DNA from: Acinetobacter lwoffii
Lineage (GTDB): Bacteria; Pseudomonadota; Gammaproteobacteria; Pseudomonadales; Moraxellaceae
Length of the DNA: 47,093 nt
NCBI GenBank assembly: GCA_013530545.1
Contig: SPVA01000007.1
Span: 1-47,093 of the forward strand
Direction: 5' to 3'
The translations under genes were made by a program, and so were the position numbers. Positions 27,380 to 36,996 of the stretch are shown here, piece by piece (the first letter of the stretch is position 1; each line of letters begins with the position of its first letter). Below the pieces are notes generated by a model, which worked only from the letters and a program-made list of their open reading frames with translations, was not told where the DNA came from and did not search any database.

Positions 27380-28162
27380 ATGGCACAAATTATTGCGATT
27401 GCAAACCAAAAAGGTGGTGTTGGTAAAACCACAACCGCAGTAAATTTGGCAGCATCTTTAGCTGTGTTAAAAAAACGCGTTTTGCTGGTCGATATGGATT
27501 CGCAAGGCAATGCAACCATGGGGTCGGGCATTCAAAAGAATGACCTGCTGTATTCGGTCACCGATGTATTGCTGGGTGAAGTGCCTATTGAGACGGCGAT
27601 CGCCAAGGCAGAAGTCGGTTATAAGGTTCTGGGTGCCAACCGTGATCTGGCTGGGGTTGAGCTGGCAATTGCAGATCAAGAAGGACGTGAATTCATCTTG
27701 CGTGATGCATTGCAAGAAGTCGAAAAGTCATTTGATTATATTATTGTTGATTGTGCGCCAAGTCTGAGCCTGATTACAGTGAATGCTTTGGCAGCGGTTG
27801 ATGGTGTGCTGATTCCGATGCAGTGTGAATATTATGCACTGGAAGGTCTGGCTGATTTGACCCAGACCATCGATCGGATTCAGCAAGCATTGAATCCAGA
27901 CCTGCAAATAGTCGGTGTATTACGTACCATGTATGATGCGCGTAATGCCTTGACCCGTGATGTCTCTGAAGAATTAGAACAATATTTCGGTAAAAAACTG
28001 TATGACACCGTGATTCCACGCAATATTCGTCTGGCTGAAGCACCAGCACACGGTTTGCCGGTGATTTATTTTGAAAAAAGCTCAAAGGGTGCAGTTGCTT
28101 ACTTAAATCTGGCAGCTGAAGTATTAAAGAAAAGCAAAGTGAAAAAAGGAAGTAAAGCATGA
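27380..28162 (+). CDS. parA: Chromosome-partitioning ATPase ParA (Soj)
   Basis: A 260-residue Walker-type ATPase. The deviant Walker A is KGGVGKTTT near residues 11-19, Walker B is in YIIVDCAPSLSLIT, and PMQCEYYALEGLADL is typical of chromosomal ParA. It lacks the N-terminal DNA-binding extension of plasmid ParA proteins. It binds DNA in the ATP form, and ParB stimulates hydrolysis to move origin regions apart. GGGAT upstream may serve as ribosome site. Its stop overlaps the parB start (ATGA). Confidence 0.95.
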   Translation: MAQIIAIANQKGGVGKTTTAVNLAASLAVLKKRVLLVDMDSQGNATMGSGIQKNDLLYSVTDVLLGEVPIETAIAKAEVGYKVLGANRDLAGVELAIADQEGREFILRDALQEVEKSFDYIIVDCAPSLSLITVNALAAVDGVLIPMQCEYYALEGLADLTQTIDRIQQALNPDLQIVGVLRTMYDARNALTRDVSEELEQYFGKKLYDTVIPRNIRLAEAPAHGLPVIYFEKSSKGAVAYLNLAAEVLKKSKVKKGSKA

Positions 28163-29012
28163 CCGTCAAGAAACGTGGACTCGCAAAGGTCGTGGCTTGG
28201 ATGCCTTGCTAGGCTCAATTCAAAAAGAAAAATTACAGATGGAAGCCCAAGGTCTTGATCATGGTCAGCTCAAACAGATTGATGTGAACCTGCTCAAGCG
28301 TGGTGAATACCAGCCGCGCCGTTATATCAACGAGCAAGACTTGCAAGAGCTGGCGGCATCGATTGAAAAACACGGCATTATGCAGCCGATTGTGATTCGT
28401 CCGGTCGATGACGAACGCTATCCTTATGAAATTATTGCCGGTGAACGTCGTTGGCGTGCAGCGCAGTTGGCAGGTCTGACTGAAATTCCTGCGATTGTGC
28501 GCGAACTTCAGGATCAGGTCGCGATTGCATTGGCTCTGATTGAAAACATCCAACGTCAGGATCTGAATCCGATTGATCAGGCGCTGGCCTTACAGCGTTT
28601 CCATGAAGAATTTGGTTTAAGCCATCAGGAGATTGCAGATACCGTTGGTAAAGCGCGTACGACAGTGAGTAACCTGCTTCGTTTGCTCAGCTTGGCTGAA
28701 GAAGTGAAAGACTTTATGCAACAAGGTTTGCTGGATATGGGGCATGCACGTGCGATCTTAACCTTAAAAGCTAAAGATCAGCTCAAAGTTGCAGATATCG
28801 TAATTGAAAAAAGTCTGTCTGTGCGTCAAACCGAGCAGTTAGTAAAAGAAGCGGTAGCACCAGATATTCAGCAATTGACCCAGCGCCTTTCAGAGCGTTT
28901 CAGTGCAGATGTTAAAATTGACTATAACAAGCAAGGTAAAGGGAAACTGGTTATTAGCTATCACTCTTTAGAAGAACTTGATGGCATTCTTTCTATTTTA
29001 GAAGATGAATAA
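28159..29012 (+). CDS. parB: Chromosome-partitioning protein ParB with apparent N-terminal frameshift
   Basis: The ATG at 28159 overlaps the parA stop codon (ATGA) and begins the expected ParB N-terminus, MTVKKRGLAK. That frame then reads VVAWMPC and stops at 28210. The family sequence GRGLDALLGS continues in the +2 frame from about 28189 to 29012, so one base, probably a G in the GG at 28188-28189, is missing. The intact remainder can be read from a TTG at 28197 (LDALLGS..., 271 residues). It keeps the CTP-binding/ParB domain (EIIAGERRWRAAQLAG, ENIQRQDLNPIDQA), the helix-turn-helix (LSHQEIADTVGKARTTVSNLLRL) and the C-terminal dimer domain. Either translation starts at TTG, losing the ParA-stimulating segment, or the gap is a sequencing error. 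Confidence 0.9.
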
Positions 29013-29045
29013 TTTATATATTTTTTTTATTGGGGAATAAATTAG

Positions 29046-29684
29046 ATGTGGGAATTGGTTAAAGCAGGTGGTTGGCTCATGCTGCCCCTGGTCTTGTGTT
29101 CTATCTTTATGCTGGCGATTTCGATCGAGCGCCTGATCCGCCTGAAAAAGAACGTAGTACTTCCGTCGATCCTGTTGATGGGGCCTTCGCAAAATACAGC
29201 ACAAGTCATGCAAAAAATGAATCAAAGTGCGGCCTTAAAGCAAAGCACTTTGGGCCGGGTATTGGCTGCGGGCTATACTAGTAAGCCGCAGGGTGAGCAG
29301 TATGCTCGCGCGCAGATGGAAGTGGTGGCGTCACAGGAAATCGGTTATCTGGAAAAAAATATTAATTTTCTGGGCACGTTGAGTGCAGTTGCGCCTTTAC
29401 TCGGTTTGTTGGGGACCGTACTTGGGATTATTGAGTCTTTCCTGATGATCGATGTGGGAACTGGAAGTGATCCGGTCTTGATGATGCCCGGTATTTCCAA
29501 GGCTTTAATTACCACGGCAGCCGGTATGCTGATTGCAATTCCTGCACTGTTTGCTCACCGTTATTTTCAGCGTCTTGTTCAGGAATATGTGGCTGAACTT
29601 GAGCAGCAAGCGACTTTGTTTCATGCGGATCTTTTTTATCGTAATCATGCAGACATAGATCAAGACATGCAAAAAGCCAGCTAG
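29046..29684 (+). CDS. exbB: MotA/TolQ/ExbB-family proton channel protein
   Basis: A 212-residue inner-membrane protein with three hydrophobic segments at about residues 9-27, 105-130 and 150-170. The family block is LSAVAPLLGLLGTVLGIIESF, followed by GISKALITTAAGMLIAIPAL. It pairs with the ExbD-like product of the next gene to form a proton-driven motor that transfers energy across the envelope. Placement ahead of msbA and lpxK is shared with pseudomonads, so it could serve LPS/LOS-related transport rather than iron uptake, but this is inference from context. Confidence 0.88.
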   Translation: MWELVKAGGWLMLPLVLCSIFMLAISIERLIRLKKNVVLPSILLMGPSQNTAQVMQKMNQSAALKQSTLGRVLAAGYTSKPQGEQYARAQMEVVASQEIGYLEKNINFLGTLSAVAPLLGLLGTVLGIIESFLMIDVGTGSDPVLMMPGISKALITTAAGMLIAIPALFAHRYFQRLVQEYVAELEQQATLFHADLFYRNHADIDQDMQKAS

Positions 29685-29694
29685 GAGGCGGATG

Positions 29695-30117
29695 ATGAAA
29701 TTCAAACGCAACCAGGTGGAAGATGTACATATTAATCTGACACCGATGATTGATTGTCTGCTGTTTATTCTGGTCTTTTTACTTTTGTCGACGACATTTA
29801 GCCAAATGAGCCGAATGAATCTGACCTTGCCGGATGCGCAAGGTGTACCGCCTAAAAGCTATGATCAGAAAGTTGAAGTGATTGTGGATGCCAATGGTCA
29901 TTACGCAGTCAATGGTCAATCCTTGGCCAGTAAGGAAGTCGCGGATTTAAATACTGCAATTAAACAGATTTCTAATGAACGCCGTGATTTAATGTTTGTC
30001 ATTGCAGCTGACGCAAAAGCCAGCCATCAGGACGTGATTCGTGTCATGGATGTGGCCGGGCAGCTCGGCTTTGTAAATATTAATATCAGTACCAAAGTAC
30101 CCACCCGAGGTTATTAG
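29695..30117 (+). CDS. exbD: ExbD/TolR-family biopolymer transport protein
   Basis: A 140-residue protein with a short basic cytoplasmic tail, one membrane segment (NLTPMIDCLLFILVFLLLST) carrying the critical Asp of the ExbD/TolR family, and a periplasmic domain. The second of two adjacent ATGs is preferred, because AGGAGG, which overlaps the exbB stop codon, lies six bases before it. The stop codon overlaps the GTG start of msbA (TAGTG). This points to an exbB-exbD-msbA-lpxK-kdsB operon. Confidence 0.88.
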   Translation: MKFKRNQVEDVHINLTPMIDCLLFILVFLLLSTTFSQMSRMNLTLPDAQGVPPKSYDQKVEVIVDANGHYAVNGQSLASKEVADLNTAIKQISNERRDLMFVIAADAKASHQDVIRVMDVAGQLGFVNINISTKVPTRGY

Positions 30118-31844
30118 TGAAGCACGATTTTAAGGTCTATCTTCGCCTTTTAAGTTATTTAAAACCGTTTTGGGGCATTGCATTGCTTGTCCTGCTGGGT
30201 TTTTCTATTAATGCCGCTACGGAAGTCTCTGTCGCTAAATTACTAGAATATATTATTGAGGCGATTCAAAATAAAGACCAGAGTTTCACTTCACTTTTCC
30301 CATTTTTGGTGGTCATACTCATGTTCTTCCGGGGACTGGGTTTGTTCATGGGTGGTTATTTTACTGCCGTGATTTCCCGGAATCTGGTATTCAATATCCG
30401 TCAGGAAGTTTTTGCAAAATTGCTGCGTTTACCTTCCCAGTATTATCTGGACAATACCAGCGGGCATATTACTGCCAAAATCATGTATAACGTTGAACAG
30501 CTAACCGCTGCTTCAACTGAAGCCCTAAGAACCTTGTTGCAACAAGGTTTGATCACCCTGGCATTATTAGGCTACCTGTTGTATACCAACTGGCGTCTGA
30601 CCATGTGTATCCTGATTTTTGCACCCGTCATAGGTTTTATTATCAGTAAAGCTGCAAGACGGATGCGTAAATTATCGCAACAAGTACAAGACACCATGGG
30701 TGATGTGAACCATGTAGTGCAGGAAACGGTGAATGCCAACCTGATCGTCAAGGGTTTTGGCGGGCAAAGTTCTGAGCAGGAACGCTTTAAACAGAACTCG
30801 CTTGAAAACTTGCGTCGTGGCTTGAAAATGGTCGCTGTGCAACAGTTGAATAGTCCTGTCGTTCAGTTGATCATGTCCATTTCACTGAGTATCGTGATGT
30901 TTATTGCCTTGCGCCCACAAATCTTGGGTGACACCTCTGCCGGTGAATTTGTTGCTTATATTACTGCGGCGGGTATGCTGGCAAGACCAATCAAAGCCTT
31001 GACGGATATCAATGAAAAGATTCAACGGGGTATGGCCGCAGCACATTCAGTATTTGAATTGCTGGATATGCCTGAGGAAAAAAATACCGGGACGTTGACT
31101 GATAGCCTAAAAGGCGATATCGAGTTTAAAGATGTTAACTTGATTTATGATGATGGCCATCATGCCATTCATGAATTTAATTTACAGGTCAAGGCCGGTG
31201 AAACAGTAGCGCTGGTAGGACGTTCTGGTGCAGGAAAAAGTTCTCTGGTGAATCTGCTGGTGCGTTATCAGGATGCGACTTCGGGGCAGATTCTGCTGGA
31301 TCAGAAACCGATTGAAGATTTTGAAATTACCGCCTTGCGAACCCAGATTGCCATGGTGAACCAGCAAGTAGTACTGTTTAATCGTACCGTGCGGGAAAAT
31401 ATTGCTTATGGTCAGCTCGAAGGTGCTTCCGATGAAGATATTATCGCGGCAGCAAAGGCAGCCTATGCGCATGATTTTATTATGGCACTACCGCAAGGTT
31501 ATAATACTCAGCTGGGTGCTCAGGGTTTAAACCTGTCTGGTGGCCAGCGTCAGCGCATCGCCATCGCGCGAGCAATTTTGAAAAATGCCTCTATTCTGAT
31601 TCTGGATGAAGCGACCAGTGCGCTGGATAACGAGTCGGAATACTTTATTCAGCGTGCCTTTGATAAAGCCATGCAGGACCGTACCACCATCGTAATTGCA
31701 CATCGTCTATCGACGATTGAAAACGCGGATCGTATTGTTGTCATGGATCAGGGCCGTATTGTTGAGCAGGGCAGTCATGCCGAACTGATTGCGCTACATG
31801 GTGCTTATTATCAGTTGCATCAGCGTAACTTTGAGGAACAGTAA
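30117..31844 (+). CDS. msbA: Lipid A flippase MsbA (ABC transporter)
   Basis: A 575-residue half-transporter with an N-terminal six-helix membrane domain (about residues 1-310) fused to an ATPase domain. Walker A is GRSGAGKSS, the signature is LSGGQRQR, Walker B is ILILDEATSALD, and the switch His is in IAHRLST. It flips lipid A-core across the inner membrane before Lpt transport. The GTG start overlaps the exbD stop codon. lpxK follows after 3 bases, as in E. coli. Confidence 0.95.
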   Translation: MKHDFKVYLRLLSYLKPFWGIALLVLLGFSINAATEVSVAKLLEYIIEAIQNKDQSFTSLFPFLVVILMFFRGLGLFMGGYFTAVISRNLVFNIRQEVFAKLLRLPSQYYLDNTSGHITAKIMYNVEQLTAASTEALRTLLQQGLITLALLGYLLYTNWRLTMCILIFAPVIGFIISKAARRMRKLSQQVQDTMGDVNHVVQETVNANLIVKGFGGQSSEQERFKQNSLENLRRGLKMVAVQQLNSPVVQLIMSISLSIVMFIALRPQILGDTSAGEFVAYITAAGMLARPIKALTDINEKIQRGMAAAHSVFELLDMPEEKNTGTLTDSLKGDIEFKDVNLIYDDGHHAIHEFNLQVKAGETVALVGRSGAGKSSLVNLLVRYQDATSGQILLDQKPIEDFEITALRTQIAMVNQQVVLFNRTVRENIAYGQLEGASDEDIIAAAKAAYAHDFIMALPQGYNTQLGAQGLNLSGGQRQRIAIARAILKNASILILDEATSALDNESEYFIQRAFDKAMQDRTTIVIAHRLSTIENADRIVVMDQGRIVEQGSHAELIALHGAYYQLHQRNFEEQ

Positions 31845-31847
31845 CTT

Positions 31848-32852
31848 ATGGCACTGGCACAAATCATTCAGGATGCTTGGAATGCACAGGCAAAGTGGCT
31901 GGTGGTGCTGCGTCCTTTGTCATGGTTGTATCGCCTGGGTTTTGTCAGCAATCACTGGCTTTATCAAAAAGGCATTAAAAAAAGTTATAGTGCACCAATT
32001 CCCGTTATGGTAATTGGTAACATCACAGTCGGTGGTAGCGGTAAAACACCTTTGTTGATTCATCTGGTGGATTATTTAACCGAGAAAAATGTTCGGGTAG
32101 GCGTGATCAGTCGAGGCTATGGCGGCCAAGGTCCATTTCCTGCCTATGTCGACTTTAATACCTTGCCGGAGATTGTCGGAGATGAGCCTGCCTTGATTGT
32201 ACAGGCAACAGGCGTGCCGATGGCAGTTGGTCCCAACCGGCAGAAAAGTATCGAGTTATTGCTGCACAAACATGAACTGGATCTGATTATCTGTGATGAT
32301 GGCCTGCAGCATTGGGCCTTGAATCGCCAGATTGAGTGGATTGTGCTGGATAATAATCGCGGTCTGGGTAATCAGAAACTGCTTCCAGAAGGTTATCTAC
32401 GTGAACCAGTGGCCCGTTTGAAAGCGGGAACCGTAATTGAGCATTCGGCTAATCCAAGCTCTGAACTGCATATGCATCTGGCTGCATCACAGCCTTATTT
32501 GCTCAATCAGGACAACACTAAAATCTTTAATCCTCAAGCGGCTTTTTATGCGGTAGTCGGCATTGGCTTTCCACAGCGGTTTTATCAGACCTTGCAAAAT
32601 TTAGGCATAGAACAATTTCAGTGTCATGAGTTTCCAGATCATCATGACTATGACATTGAGGATTTACAGTTTGATGATAGTAATCCGATCATTACTACTG
32701 AAAAAGACGCAGTAAAAATTATGGCGCTACTTAAACAATATCCAGATTTTAAACAGGATATCTGGGTAGTGCCAGTCGATGCAGTCCTATCGCTAGCCTG
32801 CTATATAGTCTTGCAGCAACAGTTACAACAATACGGCATTCAAATTTCTTAA
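31848..32852 (+). CDS. lpxK: Tetraacyldisaccharide 4'-kinase LpxK
   Basis: A 334-residue membrane-associated kinase that adds the 4' phosphate to the lipid A precursor. The P-loop is VGGSGKTP in VIGNITVGGSGKTPLLIHL, followed by VISRGYGG, GDEPALIVQATGVPMAVGPNR and ICDDGLQHWALNR, all LpxK blocks. A hydrophobic N-terminal helix anchors it to the inner membrane. It lies between msbA and kdsB, consistent with lipid A/Kdo assembly. No anomaly was seen. Confidence 0.96.
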   Translation: MALAQIIQDAWNAQAKWLVVLRPLSWLYRLGFVSNHWLYQKGIKKSYSAPIPVMVIGNITVGGSGKTPLLIHLVDYLTEKNVRVGVISRGYGGQGPFPAYVDFNTLPEIVGDEPALIVQATGVPMAVGPNRQKSIELLLHKHELDLIICDDGLQHWALNRQIEWIVLDNNRGLGNQKLLPEGYLREPVARLKAGTVIEHSANPSSELHMHLAASQPYLLNQDNTKIFNPQAAFYAVVGIGFPQRFYQTLQNLGIEQFQCHEFPDHHDYDIEDLQFDDSNPIITTEKDAVKIMALLKQYPDFKQDIWVVPVDAVLSLACYIVLQQQLQQYGIQIS

Positions 32853-32864
32853 GGCTCATTCATT

Positions 32865-33626
32865 ATGAAACACATTGTTATTCCTGCACGTTTCGCCAGT
32901 TCACGTTTACCGGGTAAACCGTTGCTGGAAATTCATGGTCGTCCCATGATTCTGCGGGTAGTGGACCAAGCCAAAAAAGTGCAAGGTTTTGACGATCTGT
33001 GTGTGGCAACTGATGATGAACGTATTGCTGCCGTTTGCCGTACTGAAGGCATTGATGTGGTGATTACCTCAGCGGATCATCCTTCCGGCACAGACCGCTT
33101 GAGTGAAGTGGCTCGAATTAAAGGCTGGGCCAGTGATGACATTATTGTCAATGTACAGGGGGATGAACCTTTACTGCCGGCGCAACTGGTAAAACAGGTT
33201 GCTCAACTTCTAGAAGATCAGCCTGAATCTTCCATGTCGACGCTATGTGAGCCGATCTATCAATTAGATGAATTCAAACGTGACAGCATTGTAAAAGTCG
33301 TCATGTCGAAACAACAGCAGGCACTGTATTTTAGCCGTGCTACCATTCCTTATGACCGTGATGGCGTGAAACTGGCTGAACCAAAATTGCATAATCAGGC
33401 GTACCGTCATTTAGGCCTATATGCCTATCGGGTGAAACTGCTGCAAGAATATGTGACTTGGGACATGGGTGTGCTGGAGAAACTGGAATCTCTAGAACAG
33501 TTACGGGTACTGGAAAATGGACATCGTATTGCCATTGCGGTGGCTGAAGCCAATTTGCCGCCAGGTGTAGATACCCAGGAAGATCTGGATCGCCTGAATC
33601 AGATGGATCTTTCCCATTTTGCCTAA
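32865..33626 (+). CDS. kdsB: CMP-Kdo synthetase KdsB
   Basis: A 253-residue cytidylyltransferase that activates Kdo for transfer to lipid A. The N-terminal nucleotide-binding block is [18 protein letters not shown], followed by [30 protein letters not shown] and [11 protein letters not shown], all diagnostic for KdsB. It lies 12 bases after lpxK and shares its operon. Confidence 0.97.
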   Translation: MKHIVIPARFASSRLPGKPLLEIHGRPMILRVVDQAKKVQGFDDLCVATDDERIAAVCRTEGIDVVITSADHPSGTDRLSEVARIKGWASDDIIVNVQGDEPLLPAQLVKQVAQLLEDQPESSMSTLCEPIYQLDEFKRDSIVKVVMSKQQQALYFSRATIPYDRDGVKLAEPKLHNQAYRHLGLYAYRVKLLQEYVTWDMGVLEKLESLEQLRVLENGHRIAIAVAEANLPPGVDTQEDLDRLNQMDLSHFA

Positions 33627-33640
33627 GAAGAGTCAAATAC

Positions 33641-34621
33641 ATGCCTTTTGATGTCAATGCACATATCTATCCATGGCAGCAACAGGTTTGGGAAACCCTG
33701 ACCGGGCGCTTTCCTAAGCTTGGACATGGTTTATTGTTTTATGGAAAAAAAGGCTGTGGTAAAGAAGCGTTTACCCAACAGTTTCTGGCTTGGGTGTTAT
33801 GCCTGAATCGTCAGCCTGCCGGGCCATGTGGTGAATGCAGTAGCTGTCAATGGTTAAAGGCAGACACCCATCCCAACTATGTGCATATCAGTACCGATGA
33901 CGACAATAAAAAACAGAATGCCAAAATCAAGATCGAGAAGATTCGCGATCTGCTGCCTTTTGTGCAACAGACTGTAGATGGCTGGCGCGTGATTGTGATT
34001 GAGCCGGCAGAAGCCTTGAATATTGCCTCTGCCAATGCCTTACTCAAAACACTGGAAGAACCCGGTGATAATACGGTCATTATTTTACTGGCGAATCATT
34101 ATTTAAAATTGCCCGCGACTATACGCAGTCGTTTGCAGCATTTTGCTTTGGACCGGATTTCCGCAGAACAATTTAGCGATTATGTCCAGAATCAGCTCCC
34201 AGATGCAGGTGCTAGCCAACAACAGTTGCTGATGAACCTGTCCAATCAGATGCCATTACAGGCATTAGAGGTTGCACAAAGTGCCTGGCTGCCACTGCGT
34301 CAGGAATTTCTGCAAGACTGGCAAAAACTGGTTATGCAAAAAAATATGCCACTGGCAATTGCGACCAAATGGAATAAAAGCCTGAGTTTTGGTGAATTTG
34401 CTCAAATGTTTGAATACTTGTTGTCCGATTTAATTTGTGTCAAGCTAAATCAGACGGTGAAAAACATTGACCTTGAATTCAATGTACTTGCCGAACAATA
34501 TTCATTAGAAGTACTTTTTAAAATTTATGAGGATTTTCAGCAAGCCAAGCAATATCTCGAACAGAATGTCCAAAGCAATCTGGTTATTGATGAATTGTTT
34601 ATCAAACTGATGAATCTTTAA
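33641..34621 (+). CDS. holB: DNA polymerase III subunit delta'
   Basis: A 326-residue clamp-loader subunit. The P-loop region is LFYGKKGCGKEAF, followed by a zinc module of four cysteines (CLNRQPAGPCGECSSCQWL) and IEPAEALNIASANALLKTLEEP, which is close to universal in delta' proteins. It helps load the beta clamp at the replication fork. The order kdsB-holB-pilZ-tatD continues the preceding cluster with 14-27 base gaps. Confidence 0.93.
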   Translation: MPFDVNAHIYPWQQQVWETLTGRFPKLGHGLLFYGKKGCGKEAFTQQFLAWVLCLNRQPAGPCGECSSCQWLKADTHPNYVHISTDDDNKKQNAKIKIEKIRDLLPFVQQTVDGWRVIVIEPAEALNIASANALLKTLEEPGDNTVIILLANHYLKLPATIRSRLQHFALDRISAEQFSDYVQNQLPDAGASQQQLLMNLSNQMPLQALEVAQSAWLPLRQEFLQDWQKLVMQKNMPLAIATKWNKSLSFGEFAQMFEYLLSDLICVKLNQTVKNIDLEFNVLAEQYSLEVLFKIYEDFQQAKQYLEQNVQSNLVIDELFIKLMNL

Positions 34622-34636
34622 TTAAGGGGAAATCAC

Positions 34637-34978
34637 ATGCAACCACGTATGGGCGGTATTATTCAGGCCAATATTCCTGACATTGAAACACTGTTTGCCA
34701 GCTATATGCCTTATGTTGTGGGTGGTGGGCTTTTTATTCCTTCCAAGCAGCCGGTCAAACTGGGCGAAGAGGTTTTTGTATTGACGACTTTGCCTGACCA
34801 GACCCAGAAAATTCCTTTAACTGGTAAAGTCATCTGGGTCTCGCAAAAGCAGAATGGCATCAAGCCACAAGGCTTTGGCATCCAGTTAAGCGGTGAAAAA
34901 GGCGTTTATTTCAAAAATGAAGCAGATCGTCTGGTTGCGGGTCTTAAATCTGAAGGACGTAAAAGTTACACTATGTAG
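34637..34978 (+). CDS. pilZ: PilZ-domain protein (type IV pilus-type PilZ)
   Basis: A 113-residue protein consisting of a single PilZ domain. The position between holB and tatD is the same as for the founding PilZ of Pseudomonas aeruginosa, which is required for type IV pilus assembly. It shows the block YVVGGGLFIPSKQPVKLGEEVFVLTTLPD and GKVIWVSQKQ. The N-terminal RxxxR motif needed to bind cyclic di-GMP is absent, as in the founding member, so it probably acts by protein contacts. An AAGGGG site precedes the ATG. Confidence 0.9.
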   Translation: MQPRMGGIIQANIPDIETLFASYMPYVVGGGLFIPSKQPVKLGEEVFVLTTLPDQTQKIPLTGKVIWVSQKQNGIKPQGFGIQLSGEKGVYFKNEADRLVAGLKSEGRKSYTM

Positions 34979-35005
34979 TTAATTTACCCTTGGTAGGAAC
35001 GCATC

Positions 35006-35779
35006 GTGTTTGTAGATACTCATTGTCATTTAACCCTGCTTGATTTGACACCATATCATGGTGATCTGGACCAAGCATTGGCTCAGGCTCGTGAAGCCGG
35101 TGTTTCCAAATTCATGAGTATCTCGGTCGATCTAGATGATCATATCGAGCTGGCCAAAATTGCCGCGCGTCATGCAGATGTCGGATATACCGTTGGCGTA
35201 CATCCTTGCGAAGATGCTGCAACCATGGCGCGTGCCACGACTGAATATCTGGTCGAACTGGCGCAACCGGAGAAAGTCTGGGCGCTCGGTGAAACCGGTC
35301 TTGATTATTATCACAGTACCGATTTTATTGCAGAGCAAAAGGCCTGTTTCGCCCGGCATATTCATGCGTCACAAATCACCAAAAAACCTGTAGTTGTTCA
35401 TACCCGTTCCGCCAAGCATGATACCGTTGATATTATCCGCGCGGAAAAATCGACTCACGGGATTTTGCATTGTTTTACCGAAGACTGGGAAACCGCCAAA
35501 GCGGTACTGGACTGCGGCTATTATGTGTCATTTTCCGGCATTGTTTCCTTTAAAAATGCGCAGGATCTGCGTGATGTCGCCAAGCAGGTTCCGCTGGATC
35601 GTGTGCTGATTGAAACCGATAGTCCTTATCTTGCGCCAATGCCGTATCGTGGCAAATCTAATGAGCCTAAATACGTTCCTTATGTAGCCAAAGCGCTTTG
35701 CGATGTATATGATAAGTCGCTAGAAGAAATGGCTTTTATCACAAAGCAGAACTTTGAAAATCTTCTGAATTTAAAGTAA
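35006..35779 (+). CDS. TatD-family metal-dependent hydrolase
   Basis: A 257-residue TIM-barrel hydrolase. Metal-binding residues appear in FVDTHCHLTLLDL (HxH), GETGLDYYHS, VVHTRSAKHDT, ILHCFTEDW and IETDSPYLAPMPYRGKSNEP. TatD proteins are reported as DNases, and the branch next to holB is often named YcfH. The start codon is GTG at 35006, with AGGAACGC upstream. Identification at family level is firm; the substrate in vivo is not known. Confidence 0.92.
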   Translation: MFVDTHCHLTLLDLTPYHGDLDQALAQAREAGVSKFMSISVDLDDHIELAKIAARHADVGYTVGVHPCEDAATMARATTEYLVELAQPEKVWALGETGLDYYHSTDFIAEQKACFARHIHASQITKKPVVVHTRSAKHDTVDIIRAEKSTHGILHCFTEDWETAKAVLDCGYYVSFSGIVSFKNAQDLRDVAKQVPLDRVLIETDSPYLAPMPYRGKSNEPKYVPYVAKALCDVYDKSLEEMAFITKQNFENLLNLK

Positions 35780-35820
35780 ATAAAGTTATATAAAGTACAA
35801 AGAGAGTTTATAGGGTGAAG

Positions 35821-36435
35821 ATGGATCGTCAGGCTCAGTTTCGAGCAAGAGAAACCTTGATTTTTCAAGTTGCAGAACAGCTCCTGTTGGAAAATGGTGA
35901 AGCAGGAATGACGCTAGATGCGCTGGCTGCCGAGCTTGATCTGGCCAAAGGGACACTTTATAAACATTTTCAGAGTAAAGATGAGCTGTACATGCTGCTG
36001 ATTATCCGTAATGAGCGCATGTTGCTGGAAATGATTCAGGATAGCGATAAAGCCTTTCCTGAACATCTGGCCTTCTTTATGCTGCATCATTTGCATCATC
36101 CTGAACGTACTGTGCTGTTTCATCAAATTGAAGAACGCCTGTCGACGACTGGGGTTGGAATCCAGCACCTGTTTAGCGAACTTTATCAGGTGCGCAAACA
36201 GCGCTTACGCCTGATTATCCGTATGACAGAAACTTATCTGGCATCGATCAACAGCCGCATGTCGGTACGCGATTATCTGGCTTCGATCTGGTCGCTGACC
36301 CATGGTGCAGCTGCAATTCTTAATTCCAGTTTCTATCAGCGTTATTTGGGTTCACGCGATACCTTGCGTGTGGCCTATATCGATCAGGCGCTGGCTTTGC
36401 CCAAGCAGGTGCATTCTGCCGACCAGTTTGTCTAA
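35821..36435 (+). CDS. TetR/AcrR-family transcriptional regulator
   Basis: A 204-residue regulator. The N-terminal helix-turn-helix is MTLDALAAELDLAKGTLYKHFQSKDELY at about residues 28-55, typical of TetR proteins. The C-terminal ligand domain is not recognisable to a specific ligand. I use the ATG at 35821, which has AGGG five bases before it; a GTG at 35815 is the alternative. It lies 41 bases after tatD and 9 bases before gspH, so it may be transcribed with the pseudopilin genes. Whether it controls them is unknown. Confidence 0.88.
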   Translation: MDRQAQFRARETLIFQVAEQLLLENGEAGMTLDALAAELDLAKGTLYKHFQSKDELYMLLIIRNERMLLEMIQDSDKAFPEHLAFFMLHHLHHPERTVLFHQIEERLSTTGVGIQHLFSELYQVRKQRLRLIIRMTETYLASINSRMSVRDYLASIWSLTHGAAAILNSSFYQRYLGSRDTLRVAYIDQALALPKQVHSADQFV

Positions 36436-36444
36436 GGTTGTCCT

Positions 36445-36996
36445 ATGATCAGATCACCTCACAGTGCAGTTCGTGGCTTTACCTTAATCGAATTGATGGT
36501 GGTGATTGTGATTATGGGAATTATGGCATCACTAGTGCTGCTCAATACCAGTGGTGTCGATCAGCGCAAAGCGATGCAGGCGCGGGAAATTTTATTGGTG
36601 GACTTGCAACGGGTGCTACGTGAGGCCAATGATCAGTCCAGAATACTTGCGCTTGACGTTCAATCCGCGACAGATGTCACGCCATTTCGCTATGGTATTA
36701 TAGAATATCGTTCAGCAGCGCAGAATGAACCGAACCTGCAAAATGAAAAATGGCAAAGTTATGCAGATTTTAAATTGCGTAATTTACCTGATCATGTTTC
36801 CTTTCAGATTCAGGCACTGGAACAGCAGCGTTATGCCAGGGCGCAAAACCGTGACCTGACTCAGGCAAATTCACCTCAATTGATCTGGCTCGGCAATGGT
36901 GAAGTCAAGCCGGTGCGGATTCAGTTCTTTTTAGAAGACCGTGAAGTGGGTGCTGCGATTGAGATTGATCATCTGGGTAAAATCAATGAAATCTAG
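36445..36996 (+). CDS. gspH: Type II secretion minor pseudopilin GspH
   Basis: A 183-residue pseudopilin. An 11-residue basic leader ends at Gly before FTLIELMVVIVIMGIMASLV, the class III prepilin peptidase site with Glu at +5, followed by the membrane helix and a soluble domain. It is a minor subunit of the type II secretion pseudopilus. The leader's sequence and length are what gspI next to it would be expected to have. Its end overlaps the gspI start by 11 bases. Confidence 0.88.
   Translation: MIRSPHSAVRGFTLIELMVVIVIMGIMASLVLLNTSGVDQRKAMQAREILLVDLQRVLREANDQSRILALDVQSATDVTPFRYGIIEYRSAAQNEPNLQNEKWQSYADFKLRNLPDHVSFQIQALEQQRYARAQNRDLTQANSPQLIWLGNGEVKPVRIQFFLEDREVGAAIEIDHLGKINEI

Noticed and set aside
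29046..30117. Possible TonB-system or Tol-Pal operon
   Set aside because: No tonB, tolA or tolB is nearby; the pair precedes msbA/lpxK, so only the family-level ExbB/ExbD call is kept.
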